NCBI RefSeq assembly: GCF_027947575.1
Contig: NZ_CP116256.1
Coordinates: 3,410,001-3,474,000 of the forward strand
Length of the DNA stretch: 64,000 nt
Direction: 5' to 3'
DNA from: Streptomyces rubrogriseus
GTDB taxonomy: Bacteria; Actinomycetota; Actinomycetes; Streptomycetales; Streptomycetaceae
Shown: positions 40,348-49,484 of the stretch, one piece after another
Layout of the letters: every line of letters begins with the position of its first letter
Position numbering within the stretch: position 1 is the first letter of the stretch
The notes under the pieces: model-generated
Seen by the model: the letters and a program-made list of their open reading frames with translations, nothing else
The model's database searches: none
Told to the model about the DNA's origin: nothing
Made by a program: the position numbers and the translations under genes

Positions 40348-42635
40348 TGGCCGGCGAACCGACGTCCGTACAGGAGGTGACCGACCTCGCTGTCGGCGGC
40401 ATGACCTGCGCGGCCTGCGTGACGCGGGTGGAGCGGAAGCTGGCCAAGCTGGACGGCGTCAGCGCGAGCGTGAACCTGGCCACCGGGCGGGCCCGGGTGC
40501 ACCATCCGCCCGAGGTGCTCCCGGAGCGGCTCGTCGCCGCCGTCGAACAGGCCGGATACACCGCCGCGCTGCCCCAGCCCGTCGAAGAGCGGCGCCGCGG
40601 GAGCGATGTCGACGCCGGGACGGAGGCACGGCGGGAACGCGACCGGCTGACGGTCACGGCCCTGCTCGCCGTCCCCGTGCTGGTCCTGTCCATGGTCCCC
40701 GACTGGCAGTTCCGCAACTGGCAGTGGCTGTGCTTCGTGCTCGCCGCGCCCGTCGTGGCCTGGGGAGCCTGGCCCTTCCACCGGCGGGCGGCGCGGGCAC
40801 TGCGGCACTCGACGTCGACCATGGACACCCTGGTGTCGCTGGGTGTCGTGGCCTCCTTCGCCTGGTCCTCCTACGCCCTGTTCCTCGGCGGCGCCGGCGA
40901 CCCGGACATGCGGATGCCCTTCAGCCTGGTGCCGACGGCGTCGGACGGCGTCGCCCACGTCTACCTGGAGGCGGCCGTCGGCGTCCCCCTGTTCGTCCTG
41001 GCGGGCCGGTACCTGGAGGCGCGGGCCCGCCGTGGCACCGGAGCGGCCCTGCGCTCACTGGCGGAGCTGGCCGTCAAGGAGGTCGCCGTACGCGACGGCA
41101 CGGGCGGGCGTCGCATCCCGGTCGAGGACCTCCGGGTGGGGCAGGTCTTCGTCGTGCGGCCCGGAGAACGCGTGGCCACCGACGGCACGGTCGTCGAAGG
41201 CAGTTCGGCCGTCGATCTCTCCCTGGTCACCGGGGAGAGCGAACCGGCCGAGGTCGCTCCCGGCACGGCCGTGATCGCCGGCAGCGTGAACGTCGGCGGC
41301 CTGCTGGCGGTGCGGGCCACCGCGGTCGGCGCCGACACCCGACTTGCCCGCATCACCCACCTGGTCACCGAGGCGCAGGCGGGCAAGGCGCGGGCACAGC
41401 GCCTCGCCGACAGGGTCGCCGGCGTCTTCGTCCCGGTCGTGCTCACCCTGGCCGCCACCGTCCTCGGCTTCTGGCTCGGCGCCGGTGCCGCTCCCCAGGC
41501 GGCGATCACCGCGTCCGTGGCCGTCCTGGTCGTCGCCTGCCCCTGCGCCCTCGGCCTCGCCACCCCGACCGCCCTGATGGCAGCCACCGGCCGTGGCGCC
41601 CAACTGGGCGTCCTGGTCAGCGGTCCGCAGGCCCTGGAAGGACTGCGGCACATCGACGTCGTGGTCCTCGACAAGACCGGCACCCTGACCTCCGGACACA
41701 TGAGCGTCGTCCGGGTCACGGCGATGCCCCGGGGCATCGGCGAGGAGCAGGCGGTCAGGCTGGCCGGTGCGGTCGAAGAGGGCTCCGAACACCCCTTGGG
41801 CCAAGCCGTCACGGCGTACGCCCGGCGCACCATGCCGAAGGGGACGCTGCCGGAGGTGACCGACTTCGCCGCTCTGCCGGGACGGGGCGTGCGGGGCAAG
41901 GTCGAAGGACGCCTCGTGGAGGTCACGGCTCCGGACGACGAGCTGCCCGTACCGCTCGACGAGGCGATGTCCGGCGCGGAGTCGGCCGCCCACACGCCCG
42001 TCGTGGTCCGCGTCGACGGGGTGACCGAGGCGCTCGTCGAGGTCGGCGACGTACTGCGGCCGGGCAGCTACCGGGCCGTGGACCGGCTGCGGCGCCTGGG
42101 CGTACGGCCGGTACTGGCCACCGGAGACCGGGAGGCATCCGCCCGCGCCGTCGCCACCGCCCTGCGCATCGACGACGTACACGCCCGCCGCACCCCCGAG
42201 GACAAGGCCCGGCTCGTCCGCGAACTACGAGAACAGGGCTACCGGGTCGCCGTCGTCGGAGACGGAGTCAACGACGCCGCGGCCCTGGCCGGAGCCGACC
42301 TCGGCATCGCGATGGGCACCGGCACCGACGTGGCGATCGGAGCCGCCGACGTCACCCTGGTCCGGGGAGACATCGACGCCCTCGCCGACGCCGTCCGTCT
42401 CTCCCGCAGCACGCTGGCCACCATCCGAGTCAACCTGCTGTGGGCCTTCGGATACAACGTCGTGACCGTGCCGCCGGCCATGGTCGGCCTGCTCAACCCG
42501 ATGCTGGCCGCCGCGGTGATGTCCGTCAGCTCACTCCTCGTGGTCGGCAACAGCCTGCGGCTGCGTGCCTGGCAGCCGTCACGGGTCCGCAGCCGTTTGT
42601 CCGACTCGACCGCCCGCGGGGAGAGCCTTCGATGA
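40347..42635 (+). CDS. Heavy-metal P1B-type ATPase, copper type
   Basis: 762 aa. One N-terminal HMA domain with Cys21/Cys24 in GMTCAAC; eight membrane helices; CPC in VVACPCALGLATPTAL; phosphorylation motif DKTGTLTSGH; HP in SEHPLGQA; GDGVNDAAALAGAD hinge. CPC plus the HMA domain indicate Cu(I) (or Ag) transport. Direction (CopA export or CtpB-like delivery) is not fixed by sequence. It is expressed from site 2 together with the small anchored protein and the PCuAC-like protein. Confidence 0.92.
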   Translation: MAGEPTSVQEVTDLAVGGMTCAACVTRVERKLAKLDGVSASVNLATGRARVHHPPEVLPERLVAAVEQAGYTAALPQPVEERRRGSDVDAGTEARRERDRLTVTALLAVPVLVLSMVPDWQFRNWQWLCFVLAAPVVAWGAWPFHRRAARALRHSTSTMDTLVSLGVVASFAWSSYALFLGGAGDPDMRMPFSLVPTASDGVAHVYLEAAVGVPLFVLAGRYLEARARRGTGAALRSLAELAVKEVAVRDGTGGRRIPVEDLRVGQVFVVRPGERVATDGTVVEGSSAVDLSLVTGESEPAEVAPGTAVIAGSVNVGGLLAVRATAVGADTRLARITHLVTEAQAGKARAQRLADRVAGVFVPVVLTLAATVLGFWLGAGAAPQAAITASVAVLVVACPCALGLATPTALMAATGRGAQLGVLVSGPQALEGLRHIDVVVLDKTGTLTSGHMSVVRVTAMPRGIGEEQAVRLAGAVEEGSEHPLGQAVTAYARRTMPKGTLPEVTDFAALPGRGVRGKVEGRLVEVTAPDDELPVPLDEAMSGAESAAHTPVVVRVDGVTEALVEVGDVLRPGSYRAVDRLRRLGVRPVLATGDREASARAVATALRIDDVHARRTPEDKARLVRELREQGYRVAVVGDGVNDAAALAGADLGIAMGTGTDVAIGAADVTLVRGDIDALADAVRLSRSTLATIRVNLLWAFGYNVVTVPPAMVGLLNPMLAAAVMSVSSLLVVGNSLRLRAWQPSRVRSRLSDSTARGESLR

Positions 42636-43141
42636 CACCCTCCGCCTGGACCCCCACGCCGCGCCGACTCGCGGACACGGCCCTGGCCGCCCTGGCACCG
42701 ATCTGCGCCTGCGTGTTGGCCCTGGGCGCGCTCGCGGTCTGGACCGTTACGGGCAACGCCGGTACCCCCGCACGCATCGGTGTCACCGACGCACGGCTCT
42801 TCCTCCCGTCCCGAGGAGTTCCGGAGACGGCGGCGTTCTTCGAGATCATCAACACCGGGGGCGCCCAGGACCGGCTGGTCGGGGTGACTTCGTCCGACGT
42901 GCCTGGGGGCATCTCGCTCAGCAGTCACCGGATGACCGCCGGCGGGGCCGCTTACCGCCGGCCCACGGAGTCGCTCCCCGTCCCCGCCGAAGGCACCCTC
43001 GACATGTCGCCGCTCGGCAGCGATGTGACCGTCCCGGTCGCGGCACGCTGGGAGGCGGGCGATCTGGTGCCCTTCACCCTTCACTTCGAACACAGTGGGC
43101 GCATGGAGGTGCTGGCGGTGGTCGTCCGGCCGGGATCCTGA
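42632..43141 (+). CDS. PCuAC-like copper chaperone domain protein
   Basis: 169 aa. N-terminal hydrophobic segment at about 15-40 (signal anchor or peptide), then a cupredoxin-like domain: ETAAFFEIINTGGAQDRLVGVTS, a Ser-Ser-His-Arg-Met segment, LDMSPLGSDV, and a final VVVRPG strand. This follows the PCuAC layout, although the canonical second His-x-Met is not seen, so Cu affinity may differ. Extracytoplasmic. ATG 42632 overlaps the ATPase stop. Confidence 0.78.
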   Translation: MTPSAWTPTPRRLADTALAALAPICACVLALGALAVWTVTGNAGTPARIGVTDARLFLPSRGVPETAAFFEIINTGGAQDRLVGVTSSDVPGGISLSSHRMTAGGAAYRRPTESLPVPAEGTLDMSPLGSDVTVPVAARWEAGDLVPFTLHFEHSGRMEVLAVVVRPGS

Positions 43142-43259
43142 CGACGCCGCCGGCGAGTTCCTCGCGGTCGTCAGCGGTCAACGCACCGCGCGGACTTGCG
43201 ATCTCGACGAGGAACACCCGTGGGGGCAGCGCACCCGAAACGGCTGGTATTACTGGGGC

Positions 43260-43637
43260 ATGCAGGAAGAGACCGCACGCTCCGCGATCGACATGTTCAT
43301 CTCCGCGTTCAACGCCTCGGACGACAGCTATGTGACAGCCCTGCTCTCCCAGGCCCTGACCTCGGACGTGGTCTTCTGGGGACCGTTGGGTCGCAGCGAG
43401 GGAATCGCGGAGGTCGAGCGGTTCGTGCTGGACATCCGGCGCCACCCGGCGGGGCCCGGCACCATGGTGCGCTGTTCCGCGGTGGACATGCCTGACGAAT
43501 GGGCCCGGTACCAGTGGGTCTTCACCACACCCGACGGAGGCCCCCGCCTAGCGGGAACGGACATCGTCCATCTGCGACGGAGCCTCATCGACCAGGTCAT
43601 CGTCTTCGCGGGGGACATCGAGCGGGCCGCCTCCTGA
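43260..43637 (+). CDS. SnoaL/NTF2-like small protein
   Basis: 125 aa. The pattern ARSAIDMFISAFNASDDSYVTALLSQALTSDVVFWGPLG, then a conical-barrel set of strands with RYQWVF and AGTDIVHLRR (quoted in parts) is that of NTF2-like SnoaL proteins, which can be isomerases, hydrolases or ligand binders. ATG 43260 follows TATTACTGGGGC, so the mRNA may be leaderless. It is unlikely to belong to the copper operon given the 118 bp gap and its own promoter-like sequence. Confidence 0.8.
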   Translation: MQEETARSAIDMFISAFNASDDSYVTALLSQALTSDVVFWGPLGRSEGIAEVERFVLDIRRHPAGPGTMVRCSAVDMPDEWARYQWVFTTPDGGPRLAGTDIVHLRRSLIDQVIVFAGDIERAAS

Positions 43638-43762
43638 GCCATCCCGTGGAAGCCCTCACGGCGCAGGGTGGCTGCGAGCCACGGCTCGAGGCGCACGCCG
43701 GCGCCGTCAGTGCACCGGGGGAGTGGTGCGACGGTGCCCGCGCGTGACGGGTGGTCGCCGGT

Positions 43763-44485
43763 TCAGTCCGCCACGATCGCCTGAACAGCGCGGCCGTAGT
43801 GGCGGGCCACCGTGTCGGTGTCGGCCGAGGCGAGGGGTTCGAGATGCGCCACGTACCGCATCATGGCGAGCCCGACGAGCTGTGTGGCGACCATGCTCGT
43901 CCGGAGCATCGCGTCCTCGCCCGTGATCACCCCGCCGAGTGCGCGCGCCAGGATGCCGGTCGCGGTCTCGCGCAGCCGGGCGGCGGCGGCACGGTGAATG
44001 GCGGCCGAGCGCACCATGGTCATGAGTGCCGGACGTGACGACACGTCGTCCCACACCGACAGATGGGCGCGCACCACGCGTTCCCCGACCCCGTCCAGTC
44101 CGCCCTGCGCCGCGGCGGTGATGGCCTCCTCGATCTTCCCCGGCAGTTCCAGCGCCTGGAGGAACAGGTTCTCCTTCGTGCCGTAGAAGTGGTGCACCAG
44201 CGACTGGTCCACCCCCGCCGTCTCCGCGATGCGGCGCAGGCTGGTCGCGTCGAAACCGCGCTCGGCGAAACAGACCCGTGCCGCTGCGAGGATCGCCTCC
44301 CGCGTAAGGGTCTCCCCGGGCCGCCTGCCCCCGGCGTGCTTCGTCGCCCGACCGGCCGCCCGACCGGCCGCCGGACCAGTCGCTGGACCGGCCGCCGCGG
44401 CCGTGCCCGCCGTGTCCCCGGCCTGCTCGCGGCCGGAACCAGCCACCTCACGCGTATCGCTGACGCTCTCCATGCCCCCCATCAT
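43763..44485 (-). CDS. TetR-family transcriptional regulator
   Basis: 240 aa. A long low-complexity N-terminus (Ala/Gly/Arg) precedes the HTH (TREAILAAARVCFAERGFDATSLRRIAETAGVDQSLVHHFYGTK) and a TetR_C domain. ATG 44485 has GGAG 5 nt upstream; 44482, 44473 and the longer 44533 are alternatives, but the last lies in the operator. Divergent from a membrane-protein gene with two palindromes between them, so it probably represses that gene and itself. Confidence 0.87.
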   Translation of the reverse strand: MMGGMESVSDTREVAGSGREQAGDTAGTAAAAGPATGPAAGRAAGRATKHAGGRRPGETLTREAILAAARVCFAERGFDATSLRRIAETAGVDQSLVHHFYGTKENLFLQALELPGKIEEAITAAAQGGLDGVGERVVRAHLSVWDDVSSRPALMTMVRSAAIHRAAAARLRETATGILARALGGVITGEDAMLRTSMVATQLVGLAMMRYVAHLEPLASADTDTVARHYGRAVQAIVAD

Positions 44486-44513
44486 GCCCGCTCCGAACTC
44501 CGCCCCTCGAAAC

Positions 44514-44546
44514 TCATCACGTGATGAACTCATTGCCCGATGAGTT
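44514..44546. promoter_or_regulatory. Two adjacent palindromes, TetR operator
   Basis: TCATCACGTGATGA (44514-44527) is a perfect 14 bp palindrome; AACTCAT-N6-ATGAGTT (44527-44546) has perfect 7 bp arms. They sit 29-61 bp upstream of the TetR start in an unusually AT-rich stretch, and a TTATATAG follows on the plus strand. Confidence 0.7.
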
Positions 44547-44697
44547 ATATAGTGAAGTCGTCGGCGTCACCGAGCGTGCCCGGCCACCGGTGTCCGTTCC
44601 GCCTGCCCCGACCCACGGGCCGAGTCGGACGCCTCCCGCACTTCGTCCGCCGTTCCGCCCCTCTGCCGGGGCGGAGCACCTTTACGGAACGGTTGCC

Positions 44698-45753
44698 ATG
44701 ACTGCCAACCTCGACGCATCCACCACCTCACAGCCGAGTGGCAACACCCCGGAAGCCGGTCCGCCCGGTGGCCGGGGGCTCGTCGCGAAACTCGCCGCCA
44801 TCGTCGTCGGCCTGACCGCCGCGATCACCCTCATGCTGTGCGCCTTCGGTCTGCCGTCCGCCAACGGCGGCCCCCACCACGCTCCGCTCGGCGTCACGGG
44901 CCCGCAGTCCGCGGTGGCCGCCGTGCAGAAGCAGCTCCCCGGCGACGACTGGGAGGTGACCGCGTACGGCGACTCCCGTGCCCTGGTCCGTGCCGTCGAG
45001 GAACGTGACGCCGTGGGCGGCCTCGCCTTCGACGGGGACGGCCTGACCGTCTACACGGCGACGGCGGGCGGCCAGATGATCAGCAACGCGATCAGCGGGC
45101 TCGGCACCGCGCTCGCCGAACAGCAGCACGTCTCCGCGACCGTCCACGACGTGGTGCCCTTCCCGAAGGACGACCCGCGGGGCACCGGACTCGCCTCCGC
45201 CGCGCTGCCGATGATCTTCGGCGGCATGCTGCCCGCCATCGCCCTGCTCCAGTTCTTCCCCGGCCACGCCAATCTGCGGACCCGTCTCGCCGGGGTCGTC
45301 GCCTTCGCGCTGGCCGGTGGAGCCGCCGTGACCGCCGTCCTCCAGTTCGGTATCGGCACCCTCGACGGCGACTACTGGGTCACATCCCTCGGTCTCGGGC
45401 TGGGCATGGCCGCGCTCGCCGTTCCGTTCCTCGGGCTGGAGTCGCTGCTCGGCTACGCCGGGTTCGGTGTGGGCTCCGTCGTGATGATGTTCCTCGGCAA
45501 CCCGCTCTCCGGGCTCACCACCGGCCCGTACTGGCTGCCCGACGGCTGGTCCACGCTCGGTCAGCTCCTGCCGCCCGGCGCCTCCGGCAGCCTGCTGCGC
45601 GCCAACGCCTTCTACGACGGGACCGGCGCGGGCGGGCCGGCACTCGTCCTGGGCCTGTGGACCCTCGCCGGTGTCGCCCTCATGTTCGCCGCGGACCGTC
45701 GTCGCAACGGGAAGGCCGGAAGCAAGGCCGGCGACACTCCGGCGGCGGTGTGA
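44698..45753 (+). CDS. Membrane protein of the YhgE/Pip- or DUF3533-like type
   Basis: 351 aa. One N-terminal membrane helix (about 36-55), an extracytoplasmic domain of ~110 residues, then about five helices at the C-terminus. This topology and the 'GLxxA..EQ' external helix resemble ABC-2-related YhgE/Pip proteins. ATG 44698 is used; the frame from 44521 runs through the operator. Likely repressed by the divergent TetR. Function unknown; exporter accessory is possible. Confidence 0.72.
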   Translation: MTANLDASTTSQPSGNTPEAGPPGGRGLVAKLAAIVVGLTAAITLMLCAFGLPSANGGPHHAPLGVTGPQSAVAAVQKQLPGDDWEVTAYGDSRALVRAVEERDAVGGLAFDGDGLTVYTATAGGQMISNAISGLGTALAEQQHVSATVHDVVPFPKDDPRGTGLASAALPMIFGGMLPAIALLQFFPGHANLRTRLAGVVAFALAGGAAVTAVLQFGIGTLDGDYWVTSLGLGLGMAALAVPFLGLESLLGYAGFGVGSVVMMFLGNPLSGLTTGPYWLPDGWSTLGQLLPPGASGSLLRANAFYDGTGAGGPALVLGLWTLAGVALMFAADRRRNGKAGSKAGDTPAAV

Positions 45754-45923
45754 GGGGAGTACAACCCTGAGTCGCCCTGGACGTCACCACCGTGACGCCC
45801 GAGCCGACTATGGCCACGCCCCGGCCCTCACCCCGCTCGTTCCCTTCACCAGGCGTCCGTGACGGCCGCCCACGACCAAGCCCGCACCCTCGCCACGACC
45901 TCCGCCGCACGAGGCGCGCCACC

Positions 45924-46439
45924 ATGGGAAATACTCTGCGTATGAGCCCTCGCACTTCCCCGGTCAGCCCGCCGATCACGATACGGAGGGCCGTCGCGCG
46001 GGATGCCAAACGGCTCACTCGGCTCGTGCGCGGCTCAGGCGCCTACGCGGGCCAGTACGCGGCCGCGGTCGCGGGCTACCGGGTCGGGCCCGACTACATC
46101 GAAGCCCACCGTGTCTTCGTGGCCGTCGGTGCCGACGGCGCCGACGGCCAGGGAGGCCGGGTCCTCGGGTTCTACTCGCTCGTCCTCGCTCCACCGGAGC
46201 TCGACCTGCTGTTCGTCGCCGACGAAGCGCAGGGACGGGGTATCGGACGGCTGCTCGTCGCGCACATGCGGGCGGAGGCCCGAGCCGCCGGGCTCGACCG
46301 GGTCAGGGTCGTGTCGCATCTCCCCGCCGAGGGCTTCTACCACCGCGCCGGTGCGGTGCGGACCGGGACCGCTCTCGCGAGTCCGCCCGCGGTGCCCTGG
46401 GACCGTCCCGAATTCGAGTTCCGCGTCGCCCCGGAATGA
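45924..46439 (+). CDS. GNAT-family N-acetyltransferase
   Basis: 171 aa. GNAT fold with FYSLVLAPPELDLLFV, the acetyl-CoA pyrophosphate loop EAQGRGIGRLLVAHMRAEA, and SHLPAEGFYHRAGAVRTG at the end. Acetylates an unknown amine. ATG 45924 has GAGG 9 nt upstream; ATG 45942 is an alternative with a TACTCT box just ahead. An 18 bp hairpin follows. Confidence 0.83.
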   Translation: MGNTLRMSPRTSPVSPPITIRRAVARDAKRLTRLVRGSGAYAGQYAAAVAGYRVGPDYIEAHRVFVAVGADGADGQGGRVLGFYSLVLAPPELDLLFVADEAQGRGIGRLLVAHMRAEARAAGLDRVRVVSHLPAEGFYHRAGAVRTGTALASPPAVPWDRPEFEFRVAPE

Positions 46440-46491
46440 CCCCCGGCGCCTCCAACGCATCTACCGGCCCGTCGGCGGAGCGCACACGGGA

Positions 46492-46533
46492 GGGGCCGAC
46501 CGGTCCGGCGGGTGAGCCGGGCCGGTCGGCCCC
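46492..46533. terminator. 18 bp hairpin, bidirectional terminator
   Basis: GGGGCCGACCGGTCCGGC and its complement with a single G-T wobble, loop GGGTGA. Located between the convergent acetyltransferase (ends 46439) and the membrane-protein gene (ends 46545). No T-tract. Confidence 0.8.
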
Positions 46534-46544
46534 TGTCCGGCCGG

Positions 46545-46943
46545 TCAGTGGTGGCCGTGCGGACGCAGCCACTGCGGTCGGTGCGCGGCGGGGCGCCGGT
46601 GTCCGGCCGGCTCGGCCGCGTCGTTCGTGCTGCCCCGGCCTTCCAGCCGTCCGGCCATCGCATCGCGCTCGGCGGCGGCCTGCTCGGCGGTCTCACGGTC
46701 CCGGCGGCGCTTCTTGCCGCGGTGGCGTGCCAGGACGGTCCCGGCCAGGAGCATCCACATGCCCAGGCCGAAGATCAGTGTCAGGGCGATGCCGCCGAGA
46801 AACGCCCCGAGCGTACTGATCGTGAATGGCTCGCTCCCGAGCAGGGTCACGGTGTAGTCCGGACCGCCGGACAGGTTGTACGCGATCAGCAGGCCTGCGA
46901 AGGCGGCGGCGCCCGCCATGAGCAGGAGACCCAGCACCAGCAT
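46545..46943 (-). CDS. Small two-helix membrane protein (LapA/DUF1049-like)
   Basis: 132 aa. Two membrane helices (about 3-24 and 45-68) with a short extracytoplasmic loop, followed by a basic KKRRRDRETAEQAAAERDA helix and a His/Arg/Pro tail. The layout is that of LapA-domain (DUF1049) proteins. ATG 46943 has GAGGAAC just upstream; the preceding GTG at 46952 is less likely. Function unknown. Confidence 0.75.
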   Translation of the reverse strand: MLVLGLLLMAGAAAFAGLLIAYNLSGGPDYTVTLLGSEPFTISTLGAFLGGIALTLIFGLGMWMLLAGTVLARHRGKKRRRDRETAEQAAAERDAMAGRLEGRGSTNDAAEPAGHRRPAAHRPQWLRPHGHH

Positions 46944-47171
46944 GTTCCTCACCTCGTCGCACGTGGATGTCCTCCACTCGGGTCACCATGAGGAATGGCG
47001 CAAAACGCACAACCTGGACATCGCCTCGGGTTCGTGCCGGAAACACCCCGTACGTAACGGGATGTCACCCCGGCCTCCGGCCAGGTGCGGCGGCGTCCTA
47101 CCCTGGCCGTCGACTGCCGCTGCGGGCCGGCCGGCCCGTGCCCCCGATGCCCCGGAGTAGGAGACCAGTCT

Positions 47172-47804
47172 GTGGATCTGCGAGCTGCCCTGGCCGCACA
47201 CCGCCTCGTCGCCATCGTGCGCGGAGACGACGCCGACGCCGCGCTGCGCACGGTGCTGACGCTGGCGGAGGAGGGCGTGGAACTCATCGAGGTGTCGTTG
47301 ACCGGCAAGGACGCCCTCCGGGTCATAGAACGCGCCAGAGCGGCCCTCGGCCCCGACCGGCCCCTGGGCGCCGGGACGATCCTCGGCGCGGACGACGCGG
47401 TGGCCGCCCACCGGGCCGGCGCCGACTTCGCGGTCACGCCGGGGCTGGGGGAGGGGGTCACGGCGGCCCGCGAACGGGGCCTGCCCGTCCTGGCCGGTGT
47501 CATGACGCCCACCGACGTCATCACCGCGCGCGCCCTCGGCGCCACCGCGCTGAAGATCTTCCCGGCGGCCCAGGCGGGTGGACCCGCCTACGTGAAGGCG
47601 TTGCGCGGCCCCTTCCCGCACGAGACCCTCGTGCCCGTCGGCGGTGTCGACGAGGCGGCGGCCCGTGCCCATCTGGCGGCGGGTGCCACCGCGGTCGGGG
47701 TCGGCTCCCCGCTGATCGGTGACGCCGCCGACGGAGGCAGCCTCGACGGCCTCCGCACCCGGGCCCGCGCCTTCCGCGCCGCCGTACGGGAGACCCGTCC
47801 GTGA
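47172..47804 (+). CDS. KDPG/KHG aldolase family protein
   Basis: 210 aa class I aldolase. GVELIEVSLTG, GAGTILGADDA, FAVTPGLGEGV and the Schiff-base lysine in ATALKIFPAAQAGG are family landmarks. Cleaves 2-keto-3-deoxy-6-phosphogluconate (or 4-hydroxy-2-oxoglutarate) to pyruvate and an aldehyde. GTG 47172 has AGGAG 9 nt upstream. Coupled by GTGA overlap to a PfkB kinase that would make KDPG, which supports a KDG degradation pair. Confidence 0.9.
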   Translation: MDLRAALAAHRLVAIVRGDDADAALRTVLTLAEEGVELIEVSLTGKDALRVIERARAALGPDRPLGAGTILGADDAVAAHRAGADFAVTPGLGEGVTAARERGLPVLAGVMTPTDVITARALGATALKIFPAAQAGGPAYVKALRGPFPHETLVPVGGVDEAAARAHLAAGATAVGVGSPLIGDAADGGSLDGLRTRARAFRAAVRETRP

Positions 47805-48862
47805 CCGCCGCACGGCCCGCGCCCGAGGAGCACGACGACACCCCGGTACGCGGGCCCGGGGATGACGCGGCCGGTCCGGCCACGGGGCACTGGCGGCCGC
47901 CGCGGGGACCGGTGGTGTGTCTGGGGGAGACCATGGCGGCCATGGCCCCGGCCCCGTCGGACTCGCTGGACGACACCGAGTCCCTGCGCCTGTCGGTGGC
48001 GGGCGCCGAGTCGAACGTGGCCATGTACCTCGCGGACCTGGGCCTGCCCGTCTCCTGGCTCTCGGCACTCGGCGACGACGCGCTCGGCCGGCGGGTGCGG
48101 GCGGCCGTCGCGCGGGCGGGCGTGGACGTCTCCGGAGTGCGCACCGACCCGGCACGGCCGACCGGCCTGCTCCTGAAGGAGCCGGGCGCCGCCGGGACCC
48201 GCGTGCACTACTACCGCCGGGGTTCGGCGGCTTCGGCGCTCGGCCCCGACGTCCTGGACGACGAACGGTTCGGCGGGGCCGCCCTCCTCCACCTGACCGG
48301 GGTGACCCCGGCGCTTTCCCCGTCCTGCCGGGCCCTGGTGGAACGGGCACTGCGCACTCCGCCTGCGCGGCGCACCCACGCCGTCAGCTTCGACGTCAAC
48401 CACCGCCCCGCGCTGTGGCCGCCGGACACGGCCGCCGAGGTGCTCCGGGACCTGGCCGACCGCGCCGACATCGCCTTCGTCGGCCTGGACGAGGCCCAGG
48501 ACCTGTGGGGCGCCGGCCTGACCGCGCCGGACGTCCGCCGGCTGCTGAGCGGCCCGCGCGTCCTCGTCGTCAAGGACGGCGGGCGGAGCGCCACCGCGTT
48601 CACCGGGCAGGGCGCGTGCACCGTGCCCGCGCCGGCCACCGAGGTCGTGGAACCGGTGGGCGCGGGCGACGCGTTCGCCGCCGGATTCCTCGCCGGACTG
48701 TGGCGCGGTACGGACCTCACCCGGGCCCTGCGCCTGGGACACATCACCGCGGCGTCGGCGCTGAAGGTGGTGGGGGACCACGGGCCCCTGCCCGACGAGG
48801 ACACCGTCGCGGCCATGCTGTCCCTCACCGAGCAGGACTGGTGCCGGGCACCGGTGTCGTAG
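47801..48862 (+). CDS. PfkB-family sugar kinase, probable 2-keto-3-deoxygluconate kinase
   Basis: 353 aa ribokinase fold. About 35 extra N-terminal residues, then VVCLGETMAAM, GAESNVAMYLADLGL, SALGDDALGRRVR, and the catalytic GAGDAFAAGFLAGL with the base Asp. The aldolase partner upstream makes 2-keto-3-deoxygluconate the likely substrate. Cytoplasmic. GTG 47801 overlaps the aldolase stop. It ends 4 bp from the convergent membrane-protein gene. Confidence 0.88.
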   Translation: MTAARPAPEEHDDTPVRGPGDDAAGPATGHWRPPRGPVVCLGETMAAMAPAPSDSLDDTESLRLSVAGAESNVAMYLADLGLPVSWLSALGDDALGRRVRAAVARAGVDVSGVRTDPARPTGLLLKEPGAAGTRVHYYRRGSAASALGPDVLDDERFGGAALLHLTGVTPALSPSCRALVERALRTPPARRTHAVSFDVNHRPALWPPDTAAEVLRDLADRADIAFVGLDEAQDLWGAGLTAPDVRRLLSGPRVLVVKDGGRSATAFTGQGACTVPAPATEVVEPVGAGDAFAAGFLAGLWRGTDLTRALRLGHITAASALKVVGDHGPLPDEDTVAAMLSLTEQDWCRAPVS

Positions 48863-48866
48863 GGCG

Positions 48867-49295
48867 TCAGCAGCACGCCCTGCTGGTGGCTCCGTCGACG
48901 ACGAAACCGATCCCGATGCCGAGCATCCAGGTGTCCTTCGCCAGGGCCGTCCCGTCCTGCGTCGGGCGCAGGCTGCCCTCCTCGCGCATGCCCGGGGTGC
49001 GCAGGTACAGACCCACCAGCCCGGCCGAGAAGGCGGTCAGACCGATGCCCGCGACAGCCGTCGGCACGACCGGCAGGAGCAGCGCCGCACCGAGCGTGAT
49101 CTCACCGGCGGAGAGCAGGCGCAGGAAGGTCGCCGGCCGCAGTCTGCCGAGGAACGGATAGGTGTTCTTCGCCATCCCGTGCATCATGGCGGCGGTCTGC
49201 TCATCGGCCCCCCGCTTGGCCAGGCCGGAATTGAGAATGAAGGCCCCGGTGGCGAGTCGCGGGGCGACGTGCCTGAGCTCGATGGGCAGACGCAT
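48867..49295 (-). CDS. DoxX-like small membrane protein
   Basis: 142 aa with about four hydrophobic segments (ATGAFILNSGLAK, FLRLLSAGEITLGAALLLPVV, AGIGLTAFSAGLVGLYL, DTWMLGIGIGFVVDG). The arrangement resembles DoxX family proteins. Function unknown. ATG 49295 opens with MRLPIELRHVAPRLATG. It converges on the kinase gene and is divergent from the next membrane-protein gene. Confidence 0.75.
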   Translation of the reverse strand: MRLPIELRHVAPRLATGAFILNSGLAKRGADEQTAAMMHGMAKNTYPFLGRLRPATFLRLLSAGEITLGAALLLPVVPTAVAGIGLTAFSAGLVGLYLRTPGMREEGSLRPTQDGTALAKDTWMLGIGIGFVVDGATSRACC

Positions 49296-49484
49296 GGGAA
49301 CTCCTAGCGGCGATTCCTCGAAGACACGCCCAGGCTAGGACGGGCGCCCGACCCGCGCAGTGCGGGCGTCCGAGGCCTGCGCCGATCGGGTCACGGCGCC
49401 CCCGCCGCGTACGCCCGGGCCAGTACGACCGGATACTCCCGCCGCGGGACGACTCGGCGGCCGCCGACCGGCAGCGTGGGTGAC

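Noticed and set aside
49297..49330. Third copy of the SigC-like promoter (GGGAACTC near 49298)
   Set aside because: The -10 side reads CGAAGA rather than CGACTC, and it points into the divergent side of a minus-strand gene start.
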